Assembly (NCBI GenBank): GCA_965216955.1
Contig: CBDCGV010000007.1
Location: 1-15,859, forward strand
DNA from: CBDCGV01 sp965216955
Lineage (GTDB): Bacteria > Bacteroidota > Bacteroidia > Chitinophagales > JADIYW01
Direction: 5' to 3'
Length of the DNA stretch: 15,859 nt
Part shown: in pieces, positions 1 through 7,478 of the stretch
Layout of the letters: each line of letters begins with the position of its first letter
Position numbering within the stretch: position 1 is the first letter of the stretch
Notes under the pieces: model-generated
Seen by the model: the letters and a program-made list of their open reading frames with translations, nothing else
What the model was told of the DNA's origin: nothing
Database searches by the model: none
Made by a program: the position numbers and the translations under genes

Positions 1-708
1 TTTCATTTGGGTAAATACTGTAAAAATGGTTATTACAGATAAAAAATAAACAACGTCCCTACTGTCAATAATGCCTCTGCTAAATGCTTCATAATGTGAA
101 GCACTTCCCAGTTTTTGTATCCAATATTTGACATTATCATTGAGAGAGTTTAGCTGATTAATCTGATCAAATGCGTCATAAAAAATATAACAAAGAAGTA
201 CACCTATTATAAAAGCGAGGAGTTGATTTTTAGATATGATGGAAGCAAATAGGCCAATAGATGTAAATGTACATCCTAGTAAAAACAATCCTAAATAAGA
301 ACCCATTATAGCCCCAAAGTCAATTTTGGAAGCATTCAGAGCCAGTGATTTTATGCAAAAAAAGTAGAGTAGTGTAAATACAATTATTGTTAGTAAAACA
401 AGACAAGCCGATAAATATTTTCCAATTACAATCTGTAAATTTGAAACAGGCTTTGTAGCAATGGTTTCTATTGATCCAGTACTTATTTCATTAGAGAAAA
501 GTCTCATAGTAATGGCAGGCACGAGAAAAATAAATAGCCAAGGCATTAGCTGGAAAAAAGGGATAAGTGTTGCATATCCATAATCGAAGATATTCCCTTT
601 GAACACCCAAGTATTTAAACCAATAAAAACAATAAAAATTCCGATGGCTAAGTACCCAATTGCAGTACTAAAGAAATCATTGAATTCTTTTCTTAAAATA
701 CTAAGCAT
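1..708 (-). CDS. gldF: GldF-type ABC transporter permease (3' end cut by window edge)
   Basis: This is the membrane subunit of an ABC-2 type exporter that pairs with the GldA ATPase encoded just upstream. My own translation of the minus strand from the ATG at 708 stays open for 236 codons to base 1, so only the last few residues of a family of about 240 residues should be missing. It starts MLSILRKEFNDFF, a cytoplasmic amphipathic start, followed by about six hydrophobic segments near residues 17-37, 55-70, 102-122, 137-160, 165-182 and 220-236. A conserved stretch near 67-90 (VPAITMRLFSNE, then ETIATKP) is typical of GldF and related ABC-2 permeases. The ATG lies inside the end of gldA (ATGCTTAG, an 8-base overlap), which implies translational coupling. 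The usual third component, gldG, would be expected beyond the left edge. Homologues also occur in Bacteroidota that do not glide, so gliding is not proven. Confidence 0.8.
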   Translation of the reverse strand, partial: MLSILRKEFNDFFSTAIGYLAIGIFIVFIGLNTWVFKGNIFDYGYATLIPFFQLMPWLFIFLVPAITMRLFSNEISTGSIETIATKPVSNLQIVIGKYLSACLVLLTIIVFTLLYFFCIKSLALNASKIDFGAIMGSYLGLFLLGCTFTSIGLFASIISKNQLLAFIIGVLLCYIFYDAFDQINQLNSLNDNVKYWIQKLGSASHYEAFSRGIIDSRDVVYFLSVITIFTVFTQMK

Positions 709-1624
709 TTTCTTTCTTTCGTCGAGTTAAAAATTTAAATGCATCTTCAATCTCTCCTGTTTTTTCTAAAAGCGTTAGAATTACTTTGTTATTTTTAGCA
801 GCCCATTGAAATACCTCTTTTTTTATTAATTGTGCATCATTACCAAGAAGGTGGAAAGTCTTTTCATCAATTTTTTTAATATCATTAATATTATTGAGTT
901 GCTTAAGGCTTTGTTCTGAAACCTGTTCCTCAAAAGTTATAAGTACAACTGATTCATCGATAACACTTTGTATAATAGCCTCCTTAGTATTGTCAGCTAT
1001 GATTTCACCATTATTGATTACAATTATTCTATTACATAAAGCCTCTATTTCTTGCATTATATGCGAGCTAAACAAAATAGTGGATTCTTTGGCAAGTTGT
1101 AAAATTAGTTGTCTAATTTCTACTAATTGGTTGGGGTCTAGGCCTGAAATTGGTTCATCAAGGATTAATACTTCTGGTTGATGAATAATGGCTTGTGCAA
1201 TACCTACTCTTTGCTTATATCCTTTTGACAGATCTCCAATTTTCTTTTTCCATTCGTGTTGTAATCCTGTTAGCTCAATCGCTCTATTTACTGCATTAGA
1301 TTTTTTATTGAGTTTAAATAATCGCGCAGTAAAAAGTAAAAACTCTTTTACATACATATGATGGTATAGGGGATTACTTTCTGCCAAATAGCCAATTTTT
1401 TTCTTGGCAGCTATAGGGTTTTTAATAATATTTATTCCCGCAATTTCAGCATTTCCAGAAGTAGGTTTTAAATAGCAAGTCAACATTTTCATAGTCGTAG
1501 ATTTTCCGGCCCCATTAGGCCCTAGAAAACCTGTTATTCCTTTATCTTCAATTGCAAAAGATATATTGTTAACCGCCTTTTGTGCTCCGTAAATTTTTGT
1601 TAAACCATTTACCCTTATGGACAT
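701..1624 (-). CDS. gldA: GldA-type ABC transporter ATP-binding protein
   Basis: This is a cytoplasmic ATPase that powers the GldF permease. All nucleotide-binding motifs are present: Walker A GPNGAGKST at residues 35-43, a Q-loop position near E82 (YLAE), the ABC signature variant LSKGYKQR at 132-139, Walker B LILDEP at 153-158, the D-loop GLDP, and the switch histidine H188 in FSSH. At 307 residues it has the short C-terminal extension seen in GldA and other ABC-2 ATPases of the DrrA/NatA kind. The ATG at 1624 gives the standard N-terminus. Its stop codon overlaps the start of gldF. It lies 130 bases downstream of the AsnB-like gene on the same strand, with no convincing terminator or promoter seen between them. 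GldA, GldF and GldG were linked genetically to gliding in Flavobacterium, but some gliders lack them, so the transported substrate and the role here are open. Confidence 0.85.
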   Translation of the reverse strand: MSIRVNGLTKIYGAQKAVNNISFAIEDKGITGFLGPNGAGKSTTMKMLTCYLKPTSGNAEIAGINIIKNPIAAKKKIGYLAESNPLYHHMYVKEFLLFTARLFKLNKKSNAVNRAIELTGLQHEWKKKIGDLSKGYKQRVGIAQAIIHQPEVLILDEPISGLDPNQLVEIRQLILQLAKESTILFSSHIMQEIEALCNRIIVINNGEIIADNTKEAIIQSVIDESVVLITFEEQVSEQSLKQLNNINDIKKIDEKTFHLLGNDAQLIKKEVFQWAAKNNKVILTLLEKTGEIEDAFKFLTRRKKENA

Positions 1625-1754
1625 ATTGCGAAGATAGTTAATTGGAATAATTCATAATAAACGAGTAATGTAGAAGGTTAGTATTTATCCAATATGGAAA
1701 CAGAATCTTGAATGAACTGCACATTCTATTTTTAACAATGATTATAGAAGTAAC

Positions 1755-3011
1755 TTACGTTTTTTGTTTTTGCTTTTTTGCAGCAGGAAACAAAACATTG
1801 TTCAAAATTAATCTATAACCCGGTGAATTAGGATGTAAATTAAGATCGGTAGGAGGGTCTCCTACTAAATGTCGATAATCAGCAGGATCGTGTCCTCCAT
1901 AAAAACTCCAGGTGCCATTACCTTGCTTTCCATGGATATATCTTGCTTCATTAAGTGATTTGTTTTCCCCTAAAATTAATACATCAGGTTTGATGAGCTC
2001 TTTTTTATAAGAAGTGGTTTGACCCATAAAGCCTGGTACTGTTTTAGTATGACATTGGGTAAGCATTGTAGGAACTGGGTCCCATTTAGCAGAAAAATCA
2101 AATAAGGTAAAGTAATCATTACTTGCTGTTACTTTTCGTGGAACATCAGTATCGATAGTCGAGTATTCATATTCCATGGGATTTGTTTTTAGCTTAAAAT
2201 CTTTGAAGGCAAAAGTTTTATTATAATCTAGTTTCTTTTGCGCATGGGGGTCTGCACCATCTCCATCAAATACCTGATGGCAGATATCCGTTCCTTCAGC
2301 TGCCAATGCTATATCATAAGTGTCAGTAGCAGAACACATGGCAAACAAAAAACCTCCTCCTAAAACGAAGTCTCTTATCTTTTTTACAACAGCTAATTTA
2401 TGTTTAGAAACTTTTTCATATCCGTGCTCATGTGCCTTTGCTTCAAAAGCAGATACTTGGTCTTTATACCATTGAGCATTTCTATAGCTACGATAAAATT
2501 TTCCATATTGACCGGTAAAATCTTCATGATGGAGATGTAACCAATCATATAAATGTAATTCGTTTCCGATGACCTCATCATCGTATATAACGTCATAAGG
2601 AATCTCGGCATAGGTCAAAACCATCGTTACAGCATCATCCCAAGGAAGTTTTGATTTTGGAGAATATACGGCAATTTTGGGTGCCTTTTCCAATCTTACT
2701 GCATCCATATTGGCTTCTGGGTTTGCAATTTCAGATAGAATTTTTGTCATCTGAGCATCTGCAACCATTTCATATTTAACGCCTCTTATACGACACTCAT
2801 TTTCAAAAAATTTAGTGTACTTAAAGGAGAAACTTCCTCCACGATAATTGAGCAACCAATCCACCTTAGCTTCTTTTTCTAGTGCCCAATAAGCAATACC
2901 ATAGGCTTTTAAATGATTGGATTGCTTATCATCCATGGGAATGAGAATATATGCCGCATGCAAAGTAGAAAAAATGCAAAAACATATAAGCGATAAAAAA
3001 AGTCTCTTCAT
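1755..3011 (-). CDS. Secreted Bacteroidota protein often annotated 'asparagine synthetase B'
   Basis: This 418-residue exported protein belongs to a family found mainly in Bacteroidota, whose members I recall being labelled asparagine synthetase B. The sequence does not support that label: there is no N-terminal Cys nucleophile and no ATP-pyrophosphatase SGGxDS motif. It begins with a signal peptide (MKRLFLSLICFCIF, likely cut after LHA at residue 19), so it works in the periplasm or outside the cell. Family-conserved blocks include LNYRGGSF, LHHEDFTGQYGKF, GGGFLFAMCSATDT (C226) and YGGHDPADY (H374), ending in a basic tail. The Cys after a Gly-rich strand and the later His resemble the layout of class I glutamine-amidotransferase-like or ThuA-like folds; that is my inference. 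It lies 44 bases downstream of icd and upstream of gldA on the same strand, so cotranscription is possible. Function unknown. Confidence 0.8.
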   Translation of the reverse strand: MKRLFLSLICFCIFSTLHAAYILIPMDDKQSNHLKAYGIAYWALEKEAKVDWLLNYRGGSFSFKYTKFFENECRIRGVKYEMVADAQMTKILSEIANPEANMDAVRLEKAPKIAVYSPKSKLPWDDAVTMVLTYAEIPYDVIYDDEVIGNELHLYDWLHLHHEDFTGQYGKFYRSYRNAQWYKDQVSAFEAKAHEHGYEKVSKHKLAVVKKIRDFVLGGGFLFAMCSATDTYDIALAAEGTDICHQVFDGDGADPHAQKKLDYNKTFAFKDFKLKTNPMEYEYSTIDTDVPRKVTASNDYFTLFDFSAKWDPVPTMLTQCHTKTVPGFMGQTTSYKKELIKPDVLILGENKSLNEARYIHGKQGNGTWSFYGGHDPADYRHLVGDPPTDLNLHPNSPGYRLILNNVLFPAAKKQKQKT

Positions 3012-3055
3012 AATAAGCCTATAACAATTATAGTACCACTATCTTCAAAAAAAAG

Positions 3056-4321
3056 TTACATGTTTTCGATGATAGCATCTCCAAACTCTGAACACTTTAA
3101 TAAGGTAGCTCCTTCCATGAGTCTTTCAAAATCGTAAGTAACTGTCTTTTTGTTTATTGCACCTCCTATTCCTTTATTTATTAAATCAGATACTTCCTGC
3201 CATCCAAGGTATTCAAACATCATTGCTCCAGAAAGAATGACAGAACTTGGATTTACTTTATCTAACCCGGCATATTTAGGTGCGGTACCATGGGTTGCTT
3301 CAAAAATAGCTAGACCATTATTGTAATTAATATTAGCACCAGGTGCAATACCAATTCCACCTACAAGTGCAGCAAGCGCATCTGAGATATAATCTCCATT
3401 TAAATTTAAAGTTGCAATTACCTCATATTCAGCTGGGCGCAAAATAATTTGTTGTAAAAAAGCATCAGCGATTACATCCTTTACTAGGATAGCTCCATTA
3501 TCAATGGCTTTTTTCTGTGCTTCCCAAGCTTCTTCAGGTCCCTCTTCAGCAGCTATTTTATCGTATTGTGCCCATGTAAATACCTGATCTCCAAACTCCC
3601 TTTCAGCCAATTCATAGCCCCACTCTTTAAACTTACCTTCGGTAAACTTCATAATGTTTCCTTTATGCACTAAGGTCACAGAGTCTCTTTTTTGATCTAT
3701 GGCATATTTAATAGCAGATCTTACTAGTCGTTCTGTACCCTCTTTAGAAACTGGTTTAACACCAATAGAAGTTGTCTCAGGAAACCTGATTTTTTCTACA
3801 TCCATTTCATTTTGTAAAAAGTTTAATACCTTTTCACATTCTTCCGTTCCCGATAAATATTCGATACCGGCATAAATATCTTCTGAATTTTCTCTAAAGA
3901 TGACCATATCAACTCTCTCGGGATGCTTTACTGGCGAAGGAACACCATCAAAGTATTTTACTGGACGAACACATGCATAAAGATCTAAAATCTGTCGAAG
4001 TGCGACATTAAGAGATCGGATACCTCCTCCTACAGGTGTAGTAAGTGGCCCTTTTATAGCAACCAAGTATTCTTTTATCTTTTCTAAAGTTTCTGGAGGA
4101 AGCCATTCTCCTGTTTTATTATATGCCTTTTCTCCAGTATATACTTCAAGCCATTCTACTTTTCTTTCTCCATTATATGCTTTCTCTACTGCTGCATCAA
4201 AAACACGTATTGAGGCAGCCCATATATCTGGCCCTATACCATCACCCTCAATAAATGGAATTATAGGATTATTAGGAACTTGAAGCGTTCCATTTTGTAT
4301 AGTTATTTTTTCACCACTCAT
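3056..4321 (-). CDS. icd: NADP-dependent isocitrate dehydrogenase
   Basis: It oxidatively decarboxylates isocitrate to 2-oxoglutarate, making NADPH in the TCA cycle; it is a cytoplasmic homodimer. The protein (421 residues from the chosen start) is very close to the E. coli enzyme. It keeps the substrate loop RSLNVALRQ (S103 corresponds to E. coli S113, the residue phosphorylated by AceK), the IFRENSEDIYAGIE block, VHKGNIMKFTEG, the Mg-binding VIADAFLQQ and NLNGDYISDA region, and the NADP determinants: HGTAPKYAG (Lys-Tyr pair) plus the TVTYDFERL Tyr and Arg near the C-terminus. The open frame extends 17 codons further to 4372, but the family N-terminus and the promoter at 4355-4386, which would lie inside that extension, both favour the ATG at 4321. 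No aceK kinase gene is in the window, so phospho-control is not shown. It is the first gene of the minus-strand block. Confidence 0.95.
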   Translation of the reverse strand: MSGEKITIQNGTLQVPNNPIIPFIEGDGIGPDIWAASIRVFDAAVEKAYNGERKVEWLEVYTGEKAYNKTGEWLPPETLEKIKEYLVAIKGPLTTPVGGGIRSLNVALRQILDLYACVRPVKYFDGVPSPVKHPERVDMVIFRENSEDIYAGIEYLSGTEECEKVLNFLQNEMDVEKIRFPETTSIGVKPVSKEGTERLVRSAIKYAIDQKRDSVTLVHKGNIMKFTEGKFKEWGYELAEREFGDQVFTWAQYDKIAAEEGPEEAWEAQKKAIDNGAILVKDVIADAFLQQIILRPAEYEVIATLNLNGDYISDALAALVGGIGIAPGANINYNNGLAIFEATHGTAPKYAGLDKVNPSSVILSGAMMFEYLGWQEVSDLINKGIGGAINKKTVTYDFERLMEGATLLKCSEFGDAIIENM

Positions 4322-4354
4322 AAAAATTTCTTTAATTAAGATCAATAAGACGAA

Positions 4355-4386
4355 CAAAGATAGTTCGACCATAAATATAACGCCAA
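4355..4386 (-). promoter_or_regulatory. Bacteroidota-type promoter of icd
   Basis: On the minus strand, TTG (4386-4384) is followed after 21 bases by TATCTTTG (4362-4355). This matches the -33 TTG and -7 TAnnTTTG elements known for the primary sigma factor of Bacteroidota. Transcription would start near 4348, leaving a leader of roughly 27 bases before the icd ATG at 4321. The match is by eye only, with no expression data. Confidence 0.55.
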
Positions 4387-4473
4387 TGTTGTATATAAGT
4401 TTCCTTAATAAAAGTTAATGTAAATTATTTTTTAAACATTTAGCATTTTACCTTTAAGGTAGAATTGTATTTC

Positions 4474-5307
4474 ATGAAAAGAATTATCCCATTTTTATTC
4501 ACTTTACTCTGGTTTTCATCTTGTGAAGAAGATATAAATTGTGATGCAAGTGTTACGAGTATTGAAAGCTTAATAAATTTATATAACCAGAGTTTAACGA
4601 TGAGCAATTGTATAGCAATGCGAGATGCTATTGAAACCTATTTGCATCAGGAATGTGCTAGTTCCAGAGAGCGATTTGAGGTATTGATTGATGGATTAAT
4701 ATGTGGAGATGAAGTAACTTCAACATGTGATAATGGAATTAGGGATGGTAATGAGACAGGAGTAGATTGTGGCGGAAGTTGTAAATCTTGTGATACTGAT
4801 ACCGTAGCATCATGTTTTGATAGAATTAAAAATGGAGATGAAACGGAGGTAGATTGTGGAGGGAGTTGCGATCCATGTCCAACTAGTCCAAATTTCTTTT
4901 TTAAATGTGAAATAGACTTTTCTACTTTTAATGGGAATACAACAGGTTTCTGGAGCTCATATTATGACCCTCTTAATTCTGAACTTCTTGTGTGGTCTGG
5001 CTCTTTAAATTTAAAGGAGATGAGATTTAATTTTTATGATGTTCCAGAAAAGGGGAAGACTTATAGGTTTATATATGATGATTATGACCCGAATGCTACG
5101 GATCAGGTAAATTTGACCTATTCACCAATGCTTACTGGGTTAATCTTTTATAGAGCTGTTGATAATACCGGCTCTGTGACTATCACAGAATATGATACTA
5201 TAAATAAATACATATCAGGAACGTTTTTCTTTGATATGTTTAATAGCGATGATACTACTGATATTAAAGAAGTCAGAGAGGGGGAGTTTGTGTTACCAAT
5301 AGACTAA
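4474..5307 (+). CDS. Cysteine-rich surface lipoprotein with two DCGG repeats
   Basis: A 277-residue predicted lipoprotein of unknown function. It starts MKRIIPFLFTLLWFSSC; the Cys at 17 fits a loose Bacteroidota lipobox and is followed at once by Glu-Glu-Asp, the kind of acidic tag that sends lipoproteins to the cell surface in this phylum. Residues 23-77 are a small helical-looking region with four cysteines. Residues 85-106 and 114-135 are two copies of a 22-residue motif (C-x2-G/R-I-x2-G-x-E-T-x-V-D-C-G-G-S-C-x2-C) seen in many secreted Bacteroidota proteins, probably a small disulfide-bonded unit. The rest (about 140-277) looks like a beta-rich domain with aromatic-rich strands; it may belong to a DUF6252-like family, which is a weak guess. 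The frame could begin with a TTG at 4465, but the ATG at 4474 gives a proper signal peptide. It diverges from icd and lies 7 bases before ruvB. Confidence 0.8.
   Translation: MKRIIPFLFTLLWFSSCEEDINCDASVTSIESLINLYNQSLTMSNCIAMRDAIETYLHQECASSRERFEVLIDGLICGDEVTSTCDNGIRDGNETGVDCGGSCKSCDTDTVASCFDRIKNGDETEVDCGGSCDPCPTSPNFFFKCEIDFSTFNGNTTGFWSSYYDPLNSELLVWSGSLNLKEMRFNFYDVPEKGKTYRFIYDDYDPNATDQVNLTYSPMLTGLIFYRAVDNTGSVTITEYDTINKYISGTFFFDMFNSDDTTDIKEVREGEFVLPID
4726..4878 (+). repeat. Two in-gene copies of a 66-base cysteine-motif repeat
   Basis: Copy 1 spans 4726-4791 and copy 2 spans 4813-4878, separated by 21 bases. They encode the two 22-residue cysteine motifs of the lipoprotein. Both keep the Glu-Thr, Val-Asp-Cys-Gly-Gly-Ser-Cys and final Cys positions, while the DNA has drifted mostly at third positions and in the first half, which points to an old duplication under protein-level selection. 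Confidence 0.75.
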
Positions 5308-5314
5308 GATAAAT

Positions 5315-6340
5315 ATGCGTAATCCTAATATAGATTCAGAAGGAGAATTCTTTACAGATGCTGAAAAGGAAGTAGAAAAGGTTTTACGTCCTCAGGGCTT
5401 TGATCAATTTGCTGGGCAGCCACAAATTGTAGAAAATCTGAATATATTTATTCAAGCAGCAAAACAGCGTGGAGATGCCTTGGATCATGTATTGTTACAT
5501 GGCCCTCCTGGTTTAGGAAAAACAACATTATCTCATATTATTGCTAACGAATTAGGTTCAGATTTGAAAATCACTTCGGGTCCGGTTTTAGAAAAGCCAG
5601 GAGATTTAGCAGGGTTGTTGACTAATTTAGGAGAAGGAGATGTCTTATTTATAGATGAAATACATCGTTTAAATACAACAGTTGAAGAATATTTATATGC
5701 TGCGATGGAAGATTTCCAAATAGATATCATGATTGATAGTGGACCTAGTGCACGTAGTATTCAACTTACATTAAATCCTTTTACTTTGGTGGGGGCAACA
5801 ACAAGATCTGGCCTGCTTTCTTCCCCTCTAAGATCTAGGTTTGGGATTACATTTAGATTGGAATATTATAAAGCTGATGTCTTGACAAATATTATAAAGC
5901 GTTCAGCTGCTATTTTGAATACAGAAATAAATGATAAAGGTGCTGAAGAGATTGCAAAACGCAGCCGTGGAACACCTAGAATTGCTAATGCCCTGCTCAG
6001 GAGAGTAAGAGATTTTGCACAAATAAAAGGCAATGGCAAAGTAGATTTAGAGATTGCTAAATATGGGCTCAAAGCGTTGAATGTAGATGAAAACGGGTTG
6101 GATGAAATGGACAATCGAATTTTAACAACCATCATTCAAAAATTTAAGGGTGGCCCAGTAGGAATAACAACCATTGCTACCGCTGTTGGTGAGGAGGCGG
6201 GGACAATAGAAGAGGTATACGAACCATTTTTAATTCAGGAAGGATATATAAAACGTACTTCAAGGGGAAGAGAAGTGACAGATAAAGCATACAAGCATAT
6301 TGGACAATCACCCCCTGCCCAAGAAGGAACGTTGTTTTAG
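5315..6340 (+). CDS. ruvB: Holliday junction branch migration ATPase RuvB
   Basis: RuvB is the hexameric motor that, with RuvA, drives branch migration of Holliday junctions in recombinational repair. The 341-residue protein has the full family layout: an N-terminal LRPQGFDQFAGQ block, Walker A GPPGLGKTT at 63-71, the TSGPVLEKPGDLAG segment, Walker B FIDEIH (D114, E115), sensor 1 GATTR at 160-164, the arginine-finger region SPLRSRFG (about R173), sensor 2 GTPRIANALLRRVRDFA, and a C-terminal winged-helix DNA-binding domain with the typical GGPVG and GYIKRTSRGR elements. It starts 7 bases after the lipoprotein stop, so the two are probably cotranscribed although their functions seem unrelated. 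ruvA and ruvC are not in the window. I see no oddity. Confidence 0.97.
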   Translation: MRNPNIDSEGEFFTDAEKEVEKVLRPQGFDQFAGQPQIVENLNIFIQAAKQRGDALDHVLLHGPPGLGKTTLSHIIANELGSDLKITSGPVLEKPGDLAGLLTNLGEGDVLFIDEIHRLNTTVEEYLYAAMEDFQIDIMIDSGPSARSIQLTLNPFTLVGATTRSGLLSSPLRSRFGITFRLEYYKADVLTNIIKRSAAILNTEINDKGAEEIAKRSRGTPRIANALLRRVRDFAQIKGNGKVDLEIAKYGLKALNVDENGLDEMDNRILTTIIQKFKGGPVGITTIATAVGEEAGTIEEVYEPFLIQEGYIKRTSRGREVTDKAYKHIGQSPPAQEGTLF

Positions 6341-6378
6341 TTCTCTAAATGAATCAAAATTTCAAGTAATATTCTTGA

Positions 6379-7122
6379 TTAATAATGACTATCTAATAGG
6401 GCCTCTTTTTTAGAAAAGACTGCGTTATTAATGCTCAATAGAATATAGTATAGAATTATAAACGCCGGGCTATGAATTTTTAAAACCAATATCAAAGTAG
6501 CAGCCCCGGCAAGAAGTACATATCGCCATTCATTACCTTTCCAACTTAGATTTTTAAATTTTAAGCTTAGCATAGGAAGTTCTACAACCATCAATATAGA
6601 TAATGCAATAGCAATTGCAATAAGAACATATGAGTTGGAAATAATGAAGCTAAATTGTCCATTTCCAGGATATTGAAAAATGAGTAGCAAACCAATTACA
6701 AAAATCCCAACGGCAGGTGTAGGAAGTCCTAGAAATGAATCTGTTTGCCTTGTATCAATATTGAATTTCCCTAGTCTTAGTGCCGAAAACAATGGTATAA
6801 TTAAAGCTGCGTGTTCAGGTTTTAAAAGAACATTTGGAGGTAATACGAAAGTACGATTAATAGATTCGTATATTAGGAAATATAAAATCATTCCTGGTAA
6901 AACCCCAAAAGTTACCATATCTGCTAAAGAATCTAGTTGTTTACCAAGTTCAGATTTAACATTTAAAGATCTAGCTACTAAGCCATCTGCAAAATCAGCG
7001 ATCAAAGCTATTAATACAAAAAAAGGAATCTCCTTTGTTCTGCCTTCCAGGCAGTAGATAATCCCTAAGCAACCCATAAAGAGGTTAATTAATGTAATTG
7101 CATTGGGAATGTGTTTAATCAT
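6379..7122 (-). CDS. pssA: CDP-diacylglycerol-serine O-phosphatidyltransferase (PssA)
   Basis: This membrane enzyme makes phosphatidylserine from CDP-diacylglycerol and serine, the precursor of phosphatidylethanolamine. The CDP-alcohol phosphotransferase signature D-x2-D-G-x2-A-R-x8-G-x3-D-x3-D is complete (D43, D46, G47, A50, R51, G60, D64, D68). It begins MIKHIPNAITLINLF, typical of this branch of PssA, and has about six to eight hydrophobic segments over 247 residues. The frame can be extended four codons to a TTG at 7134, but the ATG at 7122 matches the family start. The product could in principle be another CDP-alcohol transferase, yet the N-terminal pattern and length favour PssA. No phosphatidylserine decarboxylase gene lies next to it. 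It converges on ruvB with a 38-base gap and no convincing terminator. Confidence 0.9.
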   Translation of the reverse strand: MIKHIPNAITLINLFMGCLGIIYCLEGRTKEIPFFVLIALIADFADGLVARSLNVKSELGKQLDSLADMVTFGVLPGMILYFLIYESINRTFVLPPNVLLKPEHAALIIPLFSALRLGKFNIDTRQTDSFLGLPTPAVGIFVIGLLLIFQYPGNGQFSFIISNSYVLIAIAIALSILMVVELPMLSLKFKNLSWKGNEWRYVLLAGAATLILVLKIHSPAFIILYYILLSINNAVFSKKEALLDSHY

Positions 7123-7156
7123 ATTATTGAACAAGATAAATTTTTAAAACCGTATA

Positions 7157-7187
7157 ACCTGAGTCCGACGAATATTAAATTTCTAGA
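7157..7187 (+). repeat. Left terminal inverted repeat of the 265-base element
   Basis: It begins ACCTGAGTCCGACG and ends TTTCTAGA. It matches the reverse complement of 7391-7421 at 29 of 31 positions (mismatches at 7165 and 7167). Counted by eye. Confidence 0.85.
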
Positions 7188-7390
7188 AAGTCAATAAATA
7201 GTGAGATTTTTGATCAGAAAAGTGAAGGACTAACGGGTTAATTCAAGCTTTTTTGAGTGAAAAGATTGCTGTTTATTGATTTGTTTGCTTGCAAACCGAA
7301 TAAAAATTAGCCAATACTGCGTTATTTCTTCTTGCAATAACCCGCTATTGCTTCGAAAAAATGCCTTGTCTTGGTTAATTTTGTATTTCG

Positions 7391-7421
7391 TCTAGAAATT
7401 TAATATTCGTTGAACTCAGGT
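7391..7421 (-). repeat. Right terminal inverted repeat of the 265-base element
   Basis: Partner of 7157-7187. It reads TCTAGAAATTTAATATTCG and then on to CTCAGGT on the plus strand. Pairing does not extend past either end of the two arms. Confidence 0.85.
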
Positions 7422-7478
7422 GCATAATGAAATTCAATTTTTCGCTTAGATTAGCGATCAACATTTTTAAAACTTAAG

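Larger units (their letters stand above)
7157..7421. mobile_element. MITE-like 265-base element with long terminal inverted repeats
   Basis: The gene-free stretch 7123-7478, between divergent pssA and the acyl-CoA dehydrogenase, is largely filled by this element. Its ends are 31-base inverted repeats that differ at two positions. The interior has no long reading frame but is rich in small hairpins: GTTTGC-TT-GCAAAC at 7283-7296 and GCAATA-ACCCGC-TATTGC at 7334-7351. Size, long inverted ends and lack of coding fit a miniature inverted-repeat transposable element moved by a transposase elsewhere, or the remnant ends of an insertion sequence. I see no clear target-site duplication (flanks ...CGTATA and GCATAA...), which weakens the call. 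The remainder, 7422-7478, holds a small palindrome TCGCT-TAGATT-AGCGA at 7442-7457 just before the dehydrogenase gene. Confidence 0.55.

Noticed and set aside
894..1181. Plus-strand open frame of 95 codons
   Set aside because: It lies wholly inside gldA on the other strand and its translation is low-complexity Ser/Ile/Cys-rich with no family resemblance.
1695..1735. Possible terminator hairpin between the AsnB-like gene and gldA
   Set aside because: On the transcribed strand GAATG...CATTC makes only a five-pair stem and is not followed by a U-tract.
6352..6380. Inverted repeat AATCAA...TTGATT between ruvB and pssA as a terminator
   Set aside because: The stem is only six AT-rich pairs with a 17-base loop and no T-run, and it overlaps the pssA stop codon.
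6680..7057. Plus-strand open frame of 125 codons
   Set aside because: It is antisense to the conserved pssA gene, including its catalytic motif; the translation has no recognisable domain.
7376..7383. TAATTTTG within the inverted-repeat element as a promoter for the acyl-CoA dehydrogenase
   Set aside because: The nearest TTG triplets are 7 and 25 bases upstream, outside the accepted spacing.
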